Shown here: positions 36,475 to 47,499 of the stretch, in pieces
Numbering within the stretch: position 1 is the first letter of the stretch
How the letters are laid out: each line of letters begins with the position of its first letter
Assembly (NCBI RefSeq): GCF_022682495.2
Contig: NC_071392.1
Location: 50,927,459-50,991,458 of the forward strand
DNA: 64,000 bases
Direction of reading: 5' to 3'
Origin: Desmodus rotundus
Lineage: Eukaryota > Chordata > Mammalia > Chiroptera > Phyllostomidae
The notes under the pieces: model-generated
What the model was told of the DNA's origin: nothing
The model's database searches: none
The model's input: only the letters and a program-made list of their open reading frames with translations
Program-made: the position numbers and the translations under genes

Positions 36475-39400
36475 CAAATCACAGGAATACCAGAAGGAGA
36501 AGAAAAGGAACAAGTGATAGAAACCCTGTTTGATGAAATAATGACAGAAAAGTTTCTGAATCTGGAGAGGGAAAAAACCATGCAAGTTCAAGATGCACAG
36601 AGGGTCCCAATCAAGATGAACCCAAAGAGGCCTACTCCAAGACACATCATAATTAAATACCAAGTTTTAAAGACAATGAGATAATCTCTAAAGCAATAGC
36701 AAGGGGGAAACAAAGTAACATAAAAAGGGGTTCCAATGAGGCTATGACTGATTTCTCAACAGAAACAGTCGAAGCCAGGAGAGGATGGCAAGAAATATTC
36801 CAAGTAATGAAAAACAAAGGACTACAACCAAGACTGCTCTACCCAGTGAGGCTCTCAATTAAAATGGAAGGAGAAATAGGATTTTCCCAGACAAAATAAG
36901 GCTCAAAGAATACACCTCCACCAAACCAGCTCTACAAGATATGCTGAAGGGACTGCTATAAGAAAAGGAAGGAAAAGAGTGAGAGAGAGAGGAACATAGG
37001 TACAGAGGGGGGAAAATGAATAAATACATATCAATAATAACCTTAAATGATAATGGATTAAATGCTCCAATCAAAAGACGTAAGGTAGCTGAATGGATAA
37101 GAAAACATGACCTACACATATGCTGCCTACAAGAGACCCAAATGAGAAAAAGGAACTACACAGACTTAAAGTCGAGGGTTAGAAAACAAGATTCTAAATG
37201 GACAGGAAAAAAAAGTGGGAATATCAATACTTATATCAGACAAAATAGACTTCAAAACAAAAGCCATAAAATAAAATACTGAACGACACTTCATAATACT
37301 CAAGGGAAGAATCCATCAAGAATACATAAACATTGTAAACATATATGCACCCAACATAGGAGCACCCAAATATATAAGGAAAATCTTGGAGGACTTCAAG
37401 AAAGATATTGACAGCAACACACTTATACTAGGGGATTTTAACACCCCACTGTCAAAAATGGACAGGTCTTCCAAACAAAATATCAACAAGGATATTGTGG
37501 CACTGAACAATGCCCTAGATCCAGTGTACTTAACAGATATATATATATAGAACCTTTCATGCCAAAGAAGCAAAGTACACATTCTTTTCAAATGCACATG
37601 GAACATTTTCAAAGATAGACCACCTGATAGGACACAAAACCAGCCTAATCAAATTCAAGAAAATTGAAATCATATCAAGCATTTTCTCAGACCACCACAG
37701 TCTGAAACTAGAAACCAACCTCAAGGAAAAAAACTCAAAAACACTCAAATTCATGGAGATTGAATAGCATGCTATTAAACAATGAATGGATTAATAATGA
37801 GATCAAGGAAGAAATTAAAAAGTTTCTGGAAACAAATGAAAATGAACACACAACAGTCCAAAACTTATAGAACACAGCAAAGGCAGTCTTGAGAGGGAAG
37901 TTCATAGTGATACAGGCCTGCCTAAAAAAGATAGAGACATTTCAAATAAAGAACCTAACCCTACATATACAAGAACTGGTGGAAAAACAACAAAGAAAGC
38001 CCAGAGCAAATAGAAGGAAAGAAATAACCAAGATCAGAGCAGAATTAAATGACATAGAGACTAAAACAACATCCAAAGGATAATTAAATCCAGGAGCTGG
38101 TTCTTTGAAAAGATAATGAAAATTGACAAGCCTTTAAGCAGATTCATCAAAGAAAAAAGAGAGAAGACTCAAATAAACAAAATCAGAAATGAGAAAATAG
38201 AGATTACAACTCATAACACAGAGATACAAAGGATTGTAAGAAATTACTATGAACAACTATATGCCAAGAAATTTGACACCCTGGGTGAAATGAGCAAATT
38301 TCTAGAAAAAAATATAATCTGCAAAAACTGAATGAAGAAGAAGCAGAAATCTTGAACAGACCAATAACAGCTGGTGTAATTGAAGCAATAATCAAAAACT
38401 TTTGGCAGACAAAAGCCCTGGACCGGATGGTTTCATAGGAGAATTTTATAAAACATTTAAGGAAGAGCTAACTCCTATCCTTCTCAGACTATTCCAAAAA
38501 AACCAAAAACAAAAACAGAAAAACCAAAACAGGAGGAGGGAAGACTCTCAAACTCTTTATATGAAGCCAGCATCACCCTAATTCCAAAACTAGATAAAGA
38601 TGCAACAAAGAAAGAAAATTATCGACCAATATAGCTGATGAACATAGACGCCAAAATCCTCAACAAAATATTGGCAAACTGCACCCAGCAAATACATTAA
38701 AAAGATCATACACCATGATCAAGTAGGATTCATCCCAGGGATGCAAGGATGGTACAGTATTTGCAAATCAATAAATGTAATGTATCACATAAACAAAAGG
38801 AAAGACAAAAATCACATGATCATATCAATAGATGCAAAAAAAGCATTTGATATGGTATAGCACCCATTTCTGATAAAAACACTCAGCAAAGTGGGAATAG
38901 AGGGAGCATTCCTCAACATGATAAAGACCATATATGAAAAACCTACACCCAGCATCATACTCAATGGGCAAAACTAAAAGCTTTCCCACTAAGATTAGGA
39001 ACAAGAAAAGGGTGTTGACTTTCACCACTTCTATTCAACATAATATTGGAAGTCCTAGCCATAGTGATCAGACAAGAAAGAAAAATTAAAGGCATCCAAA
39101 TTGGAAAAGAGGAAGTAAAACCGTCACTGTTTACAGATGATATGATAGTATACATAGAAAACCCTATAGACTCCACCCCAAAACTACTCACCCTAATAAG
39201 CAAATTTGGCAAAAGAGCAGGGTTCAAAGACAATATTCAGAAATCTAAGGCATTTCATCCCTGTTTGGTGTGACTCTGTGGATTCAGCATTGGCCTGCAA
39301 ACCAAAGGGCCACCAGATTGATTCCCAGTTAGGGCACGTGCCTGCGTTGTGGGCCAGGTCCCCAGTGTAGGGCACGTGAGAGGCAGCCACACATTGATAT

Positions 39401-41335
39401 TTCTCTCTCTCTTTTATTTCCACCCTTCCCTGTATCTAAAAATAAATAAATAAAATCCTAAAAAACAAAAGAAATCACAGGTGTTTTTGTAGTCCAATAA
39501 GGAAAGATCAGAATCAGAAATCAGGAAAAAAATCCCATTTACTATAGCAACAAGAAAAATAAAATACCTAGGAATAAACCTTACCAAGGAGGAAAGACCT
39601 GTACTCAGAAAAATACACAACACTGAAGAAAGAAATTAAGGAAGACCCAAATAAATGGAAGCATATACCATGTTCAAGGATTAGAAGAATCAACATCATC
39701 AAAATGTCCATATTATCCAAAGCAATTTAAAGCAATCCTTATTAAAAATACCAATGGCATATTTCACAGATATAGAACAAACATTTCAAAAATTTATATG
39801 GAACAATACATGATCCCAAATAGCCACAGCAATTTTGAGAAGGAAGAACAAAGTAGGAGGGATCACAATACCTGTTATCAAACTATATTACAAAGCCACT
39901 GTAATCAACACAGCCTGGTATTGGCATAAGAACAGACACAGAGACCAATGGAACAGAATAGAGAGCCCAGAAATGAACCCACACCTTTATGGTCAATTAA
40001 TATTTGATTAAGGAGGCAAGAGCATACAATGGAGTAAAGACAGTCTCTTCAATAAATGGTGATGGGAAAATTGGACTAGTACATGCAACAAGAGAAAGGT
40101 ACACCACCAATTCACATACACTGGAACAAACTCAAAATGGTTAAAAGACTGAAATATAAATCGTAATACCATAAAATTCCTAGAGGCAGTAAATCCCAAA
40201 GGCAGTAAAGTTTCAGATATCTTGCATAGCAATATCCTTGCCCCTGTCTCACAGCACAAGGGACACTAAGGAAAAAATAAACAAATGGGACTGCATCAAA
40301 TTAAAAGGGTTCTGCACAGCTAAAGAAACTATCATCAAAATGAAAAGTCAACCCACTGTGTGGGAGAACATATATGCCAATGATACATCAAATAAGGATT
40401 TAATCTCCAAATTATATAAAGAACGTATAGGACTCAAAACCAGGACACAAACAATCCAATTAAAAAAATGGGCAAAGGACCCCCATAGACACTTCTCCAA
40501 GGAGGATAATGAGATGGCCCATAGACATGTTAAAAAATGCTCGACATCACTAATCATAAGAGATGTGCAAATTAAAACCACAATGAACTATCACCTCACT
40601 CCTGCCAAAATGGCTAGAATTTAATGAATCAACAAACAATAAGAAATGGTGAGGATGCAGAGAAAAAGGGACCCTAATTCACTGTTGGGAATGCAGACTG
40701 GTGCAGCCACTGTGGAAAACACTATGGAGTTTCTTCAAAAAATTATAAACGGAACTGCCTTCTGATCTAGAGTTTGATACCACTTCTGGGAATATATCCA
40801 AAGAATCTCAAAACACTAATTTAGAAGAATATATGCAACCCTATGTTCATAACAGGATTATTTACAATCACCAAGAGATCTGAAAACAGCCTAAGTGCCC
40901 ATCAGAAGATGAGTGGGTAAAAGAGCTTTGGTTATTTACACAATGGATACTACAGAGCAGTAAAAATGAAGGAACTCTTACCTTTTGTGACAGTACAGGT
41001 GAACCTGGAAACTATTATGCTAAGTGAAATAAACCAGTCTCTGAAAGACAAACACAATATGATATCACTTATATGTGGCATGTAACAAACAAAGTAAACT
41101 AACAAACAAAATAGAATCAGAGGCATAGAAACAGGGAACAGACTGAGATCTGTAAGAAGGGAGGGGTAGTGGGGACTGATTTAAAGAAGGTGAAAGGATT
41201 TGCCAAAGAACAAGTATGTATGACTGATAGAAATGGACAATGGTGTGGTGATTGCTTGAGGGAGTAGGGGCCTGGGTGGAAGGGGACAAAAGGGAGGAAA
41301 TGGGTACAACTGTAATAGCATAAATACTAAAATAT
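36475..41335 (+). mobile_element. Host L1 (outer layer), 3' part: ORF1 end, ORF2, 3' UTR
   Basis: This continues the L1 cut at 24135. The ORF1 C-terminal region runs to about 36960. ORF2 starts near 37016 with endonuclease-like sequence, followed by reverse transcriptase (Phe-Thr-Asp-Asp near 39130) and a C-terminal stretch (40238-40620). A short 3' UTR ends at 'actgtaatagcataaatact'. Many stops and a Ves SINE interrupt it, so it is inactive. Including the part upstream of the ERV, it is nearly full length (about 7.5 kb without insertions). Confidence 0.9.
39262..39470 (+). mobile_element. Ves-type tRNA-derived SINE inside the host L1
   Basis: It starts 'ccctgtttggtgtgactctg' and continues 'gtggattcagcattggcctg', 'gattcccagttagggca', 'ccaggtccccagtgtaggg' and 'tttctctctctctttta', with a tail of AAATA repeats. 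It interrupts ORF2. Confidence 0.85.
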
Positions 41336-42363
41336 CTGTTAAAATGTTATGAAGATACATTTCATGTTTTTTAGGGATGTGGGGGCCATTGTGAAAAAAA
41401 TTAAAATTTATACATCTTTTCCTCATTGGTTTATCTTCTAGAAATTTTAATGTCTTTTCATTAACTTTGGTACATGAGTAAGTTACAGAAACCTCTGTAA
41501 TAAAGATGGCCAGAAGGCTATTTAAAGCAAAATAAATATATTATTTGACTTGTACAAGAGATAAAATCACTACTACCTGTGAGCCACTAGCTCTCACAGT
41601 CTGACATAAATTTGATTTTACCCATGACTTACATCATATGAGATATGTTTCCATATAGCACAATAGATTATTGGGAAGTACTGGGTTTACTTGTTTATTA
41701 AAACTCAGGGCTGTGTCTGACAGAGTCCAGGTCATTTCATATTTAAGCAGCTTCTTCCCTTTAGCATTTTTACCAACTGTCTTCATTCTAAACTTGAATG
41801 AGCTTCTAGTCTCCTAGGGCTCCTTTGCACTTTGTTTACTTCACATGGCCTTATGTGCAATTCAAATGCCTCTTAATTCATACAGCACCTACAGGAAAAC
41901 ATGTTTGGTGAAGCACTTGTTTCTATTTTGCAAACAAGATATGCTTGTCTGTTCTGAACAGGTATGCATGAAAGGCACATTTGTGTGAAAAAAAATTGTT
42001 CTTTGAGATGAACACTTACCTTAGCCCCAAATCTCCTTTTCCCTTGTTTCTCCTTGCTCTGACATAACAAGACATGGCTCTGGGTTCTGTAGTAGTAAAA
42101 GAAAGGGAAATTCACACATGTGGGATCTGCTCTGAATGAGGTGTGCGTATAAATTGTCCAGCTTTATCTATAGAGTGGTTATTACTCTTAAAATGCACAG
42201 TGAACTGAAAGCTAAGGATTTCAAACTGAGGGATTTGATTTCAAAGTCACAAAGCCCTAAACCTTGTTTTTTCCAGTACTTCACACTTCTTAGGTGGAGT
42301 TGGAAAGATGTGTGTGGCAGGGACAGTTTCAAGACCTATTCCATGTCTAGATAATTAGAGGAT
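41336..42363. other. Unassigned interval
   Basis: This lies between the outer L1 and a solo LTR. No gene, RNA or clear repeat was recognised. Confidence 0.5.
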
Positions 42364-43190
42364 TGTTGGGAACCGCCCTGCCTGGTTTCAGAAGCTCTAA
42401 CCCCCATGGCTAGGGCTGAGTGAGAGACCTTGGGACCATAAGCCATTAAGGAGACAAAGCTTATCTCCCTGGCAAGGTTGCCATCTCTGCCCACTTTACT
42501 TCACCCTGCTTGGCCCTGAGCTTAACCAGTTAGCCAATGATGGGTAAGATTCCTCAAGGGAGGAACAACCTAAGACAGGCATGATCACGAAAAAGGCCCA
42601 CAGGGAAGGACTCGGGGGGCTATAGAAAAAGGGGGTGATGGACCCTTGCCCCTCGGCTTCAACATAGCCTGAGCCCTCATTCTGTCTGCCAGAATTCTCC
42701 TAATCTCTTGTCTGCCTTACTTCCCCTGCCTGACTTAAGCCTGAAATAGTGACAGAGGGTCATGCAGTCCTGTGCTGGAAAGGGCAGATTCCCCGGGGAA
42801 TCAGGCCTAAGAAAGAATGCATAAAATCCTGTGAAACCTGCTTTGTTTATACCATCAGCTTAAATGATAAGGGTCCAAACCTGAAATGAGTTTGTTTCCC
42901 AACATTTTATAGCCCTTTAACTAACTGACCCTAACTCAGAATAAGCCCTCAAAGTTCTTTATATGTTATCTATTGTTTGACCCTTACTGCCTGACAATGA
43001 TTGATGACCTTTACCTGTATTCCTGTGCAAAATGAACCTAATAAAAGCCTATGGAGGAAAAGGCTCTGGGCCCTTCTCCTTTGAGAGATTGGCCACCTCT
43101 CCTCCCCAAGCAGATCATGTCTTGGTAGATTTATTTTCATCCATGGTGGATGGGGAGCTCTGTGGTAAAGCCCCCCCACAGAGAATCTGT
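42364..43190 (+). repeat. Solo LTR, class II ERV-like
   Basis: It starts TGTTGGGAACCG and carries AATAAAAG ('cctaataaaagcctatgg', about 43037-43054), followed by 'cttctcctttgagagattgg', the same style of R/U5 as the betaretrovirus-like ERV here. No internal sequence adjoins it. The 3' boundary and target duplication were not resolved. Confidence 0.6.
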
Positions 43191-44870
43191 ATCTCAAATG
43201 GTCAAATATGAGATATTGGATATTGCTTTCTGGGAATTACAGGGAATATCATCCTAAGTAGAAAGTAGGTGAAATGTTCGATTTGATTATTCTAACAGCA
43301 ATGTGCAGTCAATATAAGCACCTCACTAATGAGATCATATTTCCACAAATGTGAGGACTGGGTCTAGTTTAATTGGAATATTAAATTAAATTCTACAATT
43401 TAGCTTCTTTTCACTTGTGCATGAGTTACACAAGGAGATTAAAATGTCCATGAGAACGATTGGACCACACAGTTCAAATTATACATATTGTTTGGAGTAA
43501 GTGGTTATTTCTGTCATGAGCTTGCTCATTGCCCTGTGCATGTAGGCTAGAAAACAAATAGAGTTTCTGAACTTGCATTTAAGTTTGAGAGATAGAAGAG
43601 TGGCAGTTCTCTGCACTGGATCTAAGGGTTTAGGCTGGGGGCTCTGTCTGGAAAGCCAATTCTAGTCTTAGGTGGTGCCCCTGGGGTTGGCTGGGTTTGT
43701 GGTTTACTTTCTGGCTGGTGAAACCACAGTTCCCAGGGTCTTCTATCTCTTTTATCAGATTTCATATCATGGGAAACACCTAAAGAATTCTCAGGTTTTT
43801 GTCATCTATTTTTCTCTCATTACTAGATAAAGTAAAAGAGGTAGGAAAATTAAGAAAACCATCTGCTTGATGATACATCCCTAGTATTGTGTTCAATGGT
43901 ACAAAAGTACACCTTTGTACTTTCCTGAGACAGGAAAGTTCATGGAGAAAAATAATACAGATTGTGGGGGTTGGGGTGAGGGAGTGATATCAGAATCAAT
44001 AATTGTGTTCTGGGTACTTATTAGACATCCAAGAAGAGACGTTTTCAGCTGTAATGTCATGGTGTAGATTGTTGTTACTACTGTTGTGCTTGTTGTTTTC
44101 AAGCTGTGGCTGCTAAGACCTTGGACATGAAAAGGTCCCCAGTCACTCTAACAATGGCTATCAAATTTGGAACCAAGTGCACAGCTATTCAGTTAGGATA
44201 GGTGTCAGTGTAAGAGTGAAGAGCAGGGAATTTGAACCTTGGTTCAGCAGGTTGTTCTGTAACTGGCAAACATTTACAAGTATATTCATGATAAAGCAAT
44301 CTTCACCTCCCACATAATTGATGTGTATGCCAGGAAACTATTCAAGTGTTGGGTATTTCAGAACTGATAGGAAGCTGCAGATATGAAGGGGAGTATGTAG
44401 CCATGGGGAAATGACATGGAGACAGAAGGAGCTTGCAGTCCATCCCCTGCTGACTGTTATCTCTTCTCAACAGTGAGAAGTCACATACTTTGCATACATA
44501 TCAGATGTTATCACATTCTGGGGACCTCGGGACTTTGAAGACAAGGTATAGTTAGTTGCTATAGCTTCCTTTTGAAAGAATTACAATTTTGCTAAAAGAA
44601 ATTCAACACTGACCATCAGAGAGACAGGGAAAGGCACTGGACTGGAAATCTGAAATATAAGTAGGAGCCCTACCTCCGTGGTTAACTAGCTTTGGACAAA
44701 TCGCTTGCCATTCTGAGCTGGCCCCAGCTTCCTCATTTCAAGTGTGAGCACTGTGCTGAATATGTCCTAAGAGCCTTCCCTGTCCCAACAGTTTCTGAAC
44801 TTAAGATTAAGGGCATTAAAGAGTCTGTTGTGGTTGCTCAAGTGTAACCAGAGTTGAGAGTTAGTAACAG
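43191..44870. other. Unassigned interval 3' of the V cluster
   Basis: A MIR-like piece lies at about 44640-44790 ('gttaactagctttggacaaa'). Nothing else was recognised. Confidence 0.5.
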
Positions 44871-44874
44871 AGGT

Positions 44875-44913
44875 TTTTTTTTTTACAGGTTCCTTTGACT
44901 CTGTAACATTGTG
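44875..44913 (-). promoter_or_regulatory. 23-RSS of the Vgamma5-like gene
   Basis: Read outward from V on the minus strand, the heptamer is CACAATG (44913-44907), followed by a 23-base spacer and an all-A nonamer position (44883-44875) inside an 11-base A run. The heptamer has one mismatch to consensus and the nonamer is degenerate. Confidence 0.7.
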
Positions 44914-45217
44914 AGATCCCAGCAGGCACAGTAGTAGGTGGCTTCATCGGACTTGATGACATTATTGATTATCAGGTAAAAGATTCCATGATCATTTCTA
45001 TATGTCTCCAAGCGGGGATTGAGTTGGTCATCCTGGTTATTCTTGGTTGAACCATAAAGGATTCGTCTCAGGGGCTCCCCTTCTTTTTGTTGATACCAGT
45101 GCACAATGGCATTCTCGAGGGGAACCCCTGACAGCCTGCAGGTTATGTGCACTGTTTTGTCTGGTGTCTGGGTAAAGGAGAGTTGATCCTGAGATATTCT
45201 CATTTTGGTGTCTCCAC
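44914..45217 (-). CDS. TRGV: TRG V gene, V exon, mouse Vgamma5-like (J-proximal)
   Basis: This exon encodes an immunoglobulin variable domain of the TCR gamma chain. The minus strand has an acceptor (CATTTTAG) and an open V exon: ISQDQLSFTQTPDKTVHITC with the first Cys, AIVHWYQQKEGEPLRRILYG with the core Trp, then FYLIINNV and SDEATYYCACWDL with the second Cys. These blocks closely resemble mouse Vgamma5, the skin dendritic epidermal T-cell V gene in Heilig-Tonegawa naming, as recalled. It is the V nearest J, as in mouse. The domain is fully open, but the leader found (45426-45366) lacks ATG and has a weak donor, so function is uncertain. Confidence 0.85.
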
Positions 45218-45365
45218 CTAAAATGCAAGGGAGGGAATTCAGAGGCACTTGAAACAGTTGACTCTGGAGATAAAGACAATGAAAAGATAAGTAAAGGGGA
45301 AAGTCAACCTACAAACCCAAGCCAAAGACACGAGGAAAATCCATGGGTTTTGCCTTGCCAGTGAC

Positions 45366-45426
45366 TAGTCCGAATGGACACTCTGAGGGGTGTTATCAGG
45401 ACCAGAGATGCAGTGGCAACCCTTGT
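45366..45426 (-). pseudogene. Candidate leader exon of the Vgamma5-like V, lacking ATG
   Basis: At the expected distance (149 bases upstream of the V exon), a 61-base hydrophobic stretch has the right phase (20 codons plus one base). It ends GGACTA|GTCACTGG, similar to the Vgamma6-like leader end GGACTT|GTGAGTGG. The start-codon position is ACA, and no in-frame ATG lies just upstream. The donor GTCACT is weak. This is a candidate only; another leader could have been missed. Confidence 0.35.
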
Positions 45427-46613
45427 TCTGCAGAGGCAGTGACAGGGGTGGAAGGTTTGCTTTATAAACCATGAAAGTCCTTCTTGGTAGAATCTGTCGC
45501 AGTGTTATTTTATCATGTTCCTAGTATTTAGGAACTCTCAGGCCCCAGAATACCACAAAAAATCAAAAAACAAAAAACACCTGTGTTATAGTAATTCAAT
45601 GATAACTTCCTCTTGAGAGCCATTTCCTCCCATTTTTCCTTAAAGTGTTGCTTCAAATATGCCTATTCTTGAGCTCAGTTACAGGTTTTTTTTACCATAT
45701 TTTGTGAGAGTGTGTGTAGCTATGTATGACTTGTATGAGAATGGAGTCATTACTTTATGAAAACTAATGAGATCGTATTTCCACAAATTTATGTACAAAT
45801 GTGTACATTTTATAGATCAGTTGTTTGCAGAAAGCTTACATAGTAAATATTAACAATTGCTTTAATTGATCCTTTAATTGCTTTTTATTGCTGTGAATGA
45901 AGAAAGATATTGGAGGGGAATAATCTTGTTTGTTTCCTTCCACTCTTTTCCTATTCACAATTCTTAGCTTTTTAGTATGTTCTCCATTGTTTGGAGAACA
46001 ACATAAGGTGTGATTTCTAAAGAGTTCCTGAGATGGGTCAGGGAAGTGGTTTAGTGATCATGGGAAAGGACATTGTGATTTATTGAGTGCAATGTAAAAA
46101 CTTTCATATATGAAAACGCATTCATTCCTCAGCAATGTTACAAGGGTGTTAATACCATGAACACTTAAAACTGGGAAAAAAGAATGAGCCCAATATAGTA
46201 ACTTTCCTGGATTATCCTGTCCATAAGAGGCTGAGCAGAAATTTGAAACCAAAGTCTATGTCACCCAAAAGACCTTGTATCTTCCATCATTCATTTATTC
46301 ATGCATTCAAAGTCAACAAACCATATTGAGCACTGGACTGTGGCTTCCTTTCAAGCAGGCTCCCTTCCCAAAGATGGTGAAGCAGAGATAATTTAGGACA
46401 CTTAGAAAAGCCAGAGTAGGCCCAAGAGGGGTGCAGATAGATGATGAAGTGACATTACTGAAAGGACCATCATAAATTGGCTCCTTGGGCTCTAGCTTAG
46501 ACCTTGCTCAGAACACATGCCCTGGAGACAAGTACACCAGTTAGTAGTCATGTCCGTCTGGGTGGCAGAAAGGAGGAAGGGTGTGTTTCTGTACAGATGA
46601 CACAGCATGGGAG

Positions 46614-46651
46614 GGTTTTTGTTCAGTGACAGTGAGCATTTCCATGCAGTG
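46614..46651 (-). promoter_or_regulatory. RSS of the Vgamma6-like gene
   Basis: Read outward, the heptamer is CACTGCA (CAC core kept, three mismatches), the spacer is 22 bases and the nonamer is ACAAAAACC, which is exact consensus. Confidence 0.75.
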
Positions 46652-46970
46652 TATTCCACCCAGCAGGCACAGTAATACAGTCCAGCATCTGCCTTCTTAA
46701 CTTGGTGTATCCTGAGGCTGGCCAACAAATTACTCTGCTGTTTCCTTGCTTCATATCTTTCCTCACTAACACCTCGTTCATGGATAACATTGTCATTTGA
46801 AGAAATGTACAGAATACGTTGGAGTGGCTGGTCTGGCTTCTGTTGGTACCAGTGTATATATGCATTCTTCCTTGAGATATCTCTTATTTGGCATTCAAGA
46901 AATGCTGTGTTTCCTTCTTTCTTGGTAATGGATGTCATGACTTGTGTTATTTGAGTGTCTCCTGTTGTGT
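46652..46970 (-). CDS. TRGV: TRG V gene, V exon, mouse Vgamma6-like
   Basis: This exon encodes the variable domain of a TCR gamma chain. The acceptor is TTTCTTTCAG. The reading is open: ITKKEGNTAFLECQI (first Cys), NAYIHWYQQKPDQPLQRILY (core Trp), ERYEARKQQS and ADAGLYYCACW (second Cys). The blocks GNTAF, AYIHWYQ, ERYEAR and YYCACW match mouse Vgamma6 (Heilig-Tonegawa naming), as recalled. The gene sits next to the Vgamma5-like V as in mouse. Leader, splice sites, V domain and nonamer are all intact, so it is predicted functional. The heptamer is the only weak point. Confidence 0.9.
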
Positions 46971-47221
46971 CTGAAAGAAAAGCAAAAGTAGAAATTAGTG
47001 AAATTTTGACATTCATTAAAATAGTATATATTTGTTCATTGGTAATGAAAATCTTGGGGTCTGCAGTTTCTTCCTGAAGAAGTCAAGGTGTGGTGACAAA
47101 CTAAATCTGTCAGTTTAGTTTGAGTGACCATGTGGCTTTTTTCATGGGCTACTTTGACAGTCTAGGCTTTCTATTGCCTCCCTTCGAATGAATAAGATGT
47201 CTGCTGGGTAAAGCCACTCAC

Positions 47222-47267
47222 AAGTCCAAAGGCAGGCCACCACGGTGACCTGGGGCAGGAGCAGCAT
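47222..47267 (-). CDS. TRGV: Leader exon of the Vgamma6-like V gene
   Basis: The minus strand reads MLLLPQVTVVACLWT and then a donor (ACTT|GTGAGT), giving 46 bases in the right phase for the V exon 251 bases downstream. The segment is hydrophobic and signal-peptide-like. Confidence 0.88.
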
Positions 47268-47499
47268 TCTGCCAGCACTTGCCAGTTGAGGTGATTGAAT
47301 AATGGAACAATCACAGAGCAAATCCAAGGGCTGATTTTGTAAGAGGAAGTGGCACTCTGAACACTCAGCTAAGACCCAGAAACTGCAGGAAAAGGGGTTT
47401 GTGGTATTTCCCCAAAACATCCTGTGGAAATGGATTCGCTAATGAAATTCATCAGCAGATTTCTGTCATTACTGTGTGATTGTTACCATCCAATGATAT

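Noticed and set aside
45300..45344. ATG at 45344 (reading MDFPRVFGLG) as the leader of the Vgamma5-like V
   Set aside because: A stop follows after 11 codons. The only donor giving the right phase (GTTTGT) is poor and would leave a 10-residue leader without a signal core.
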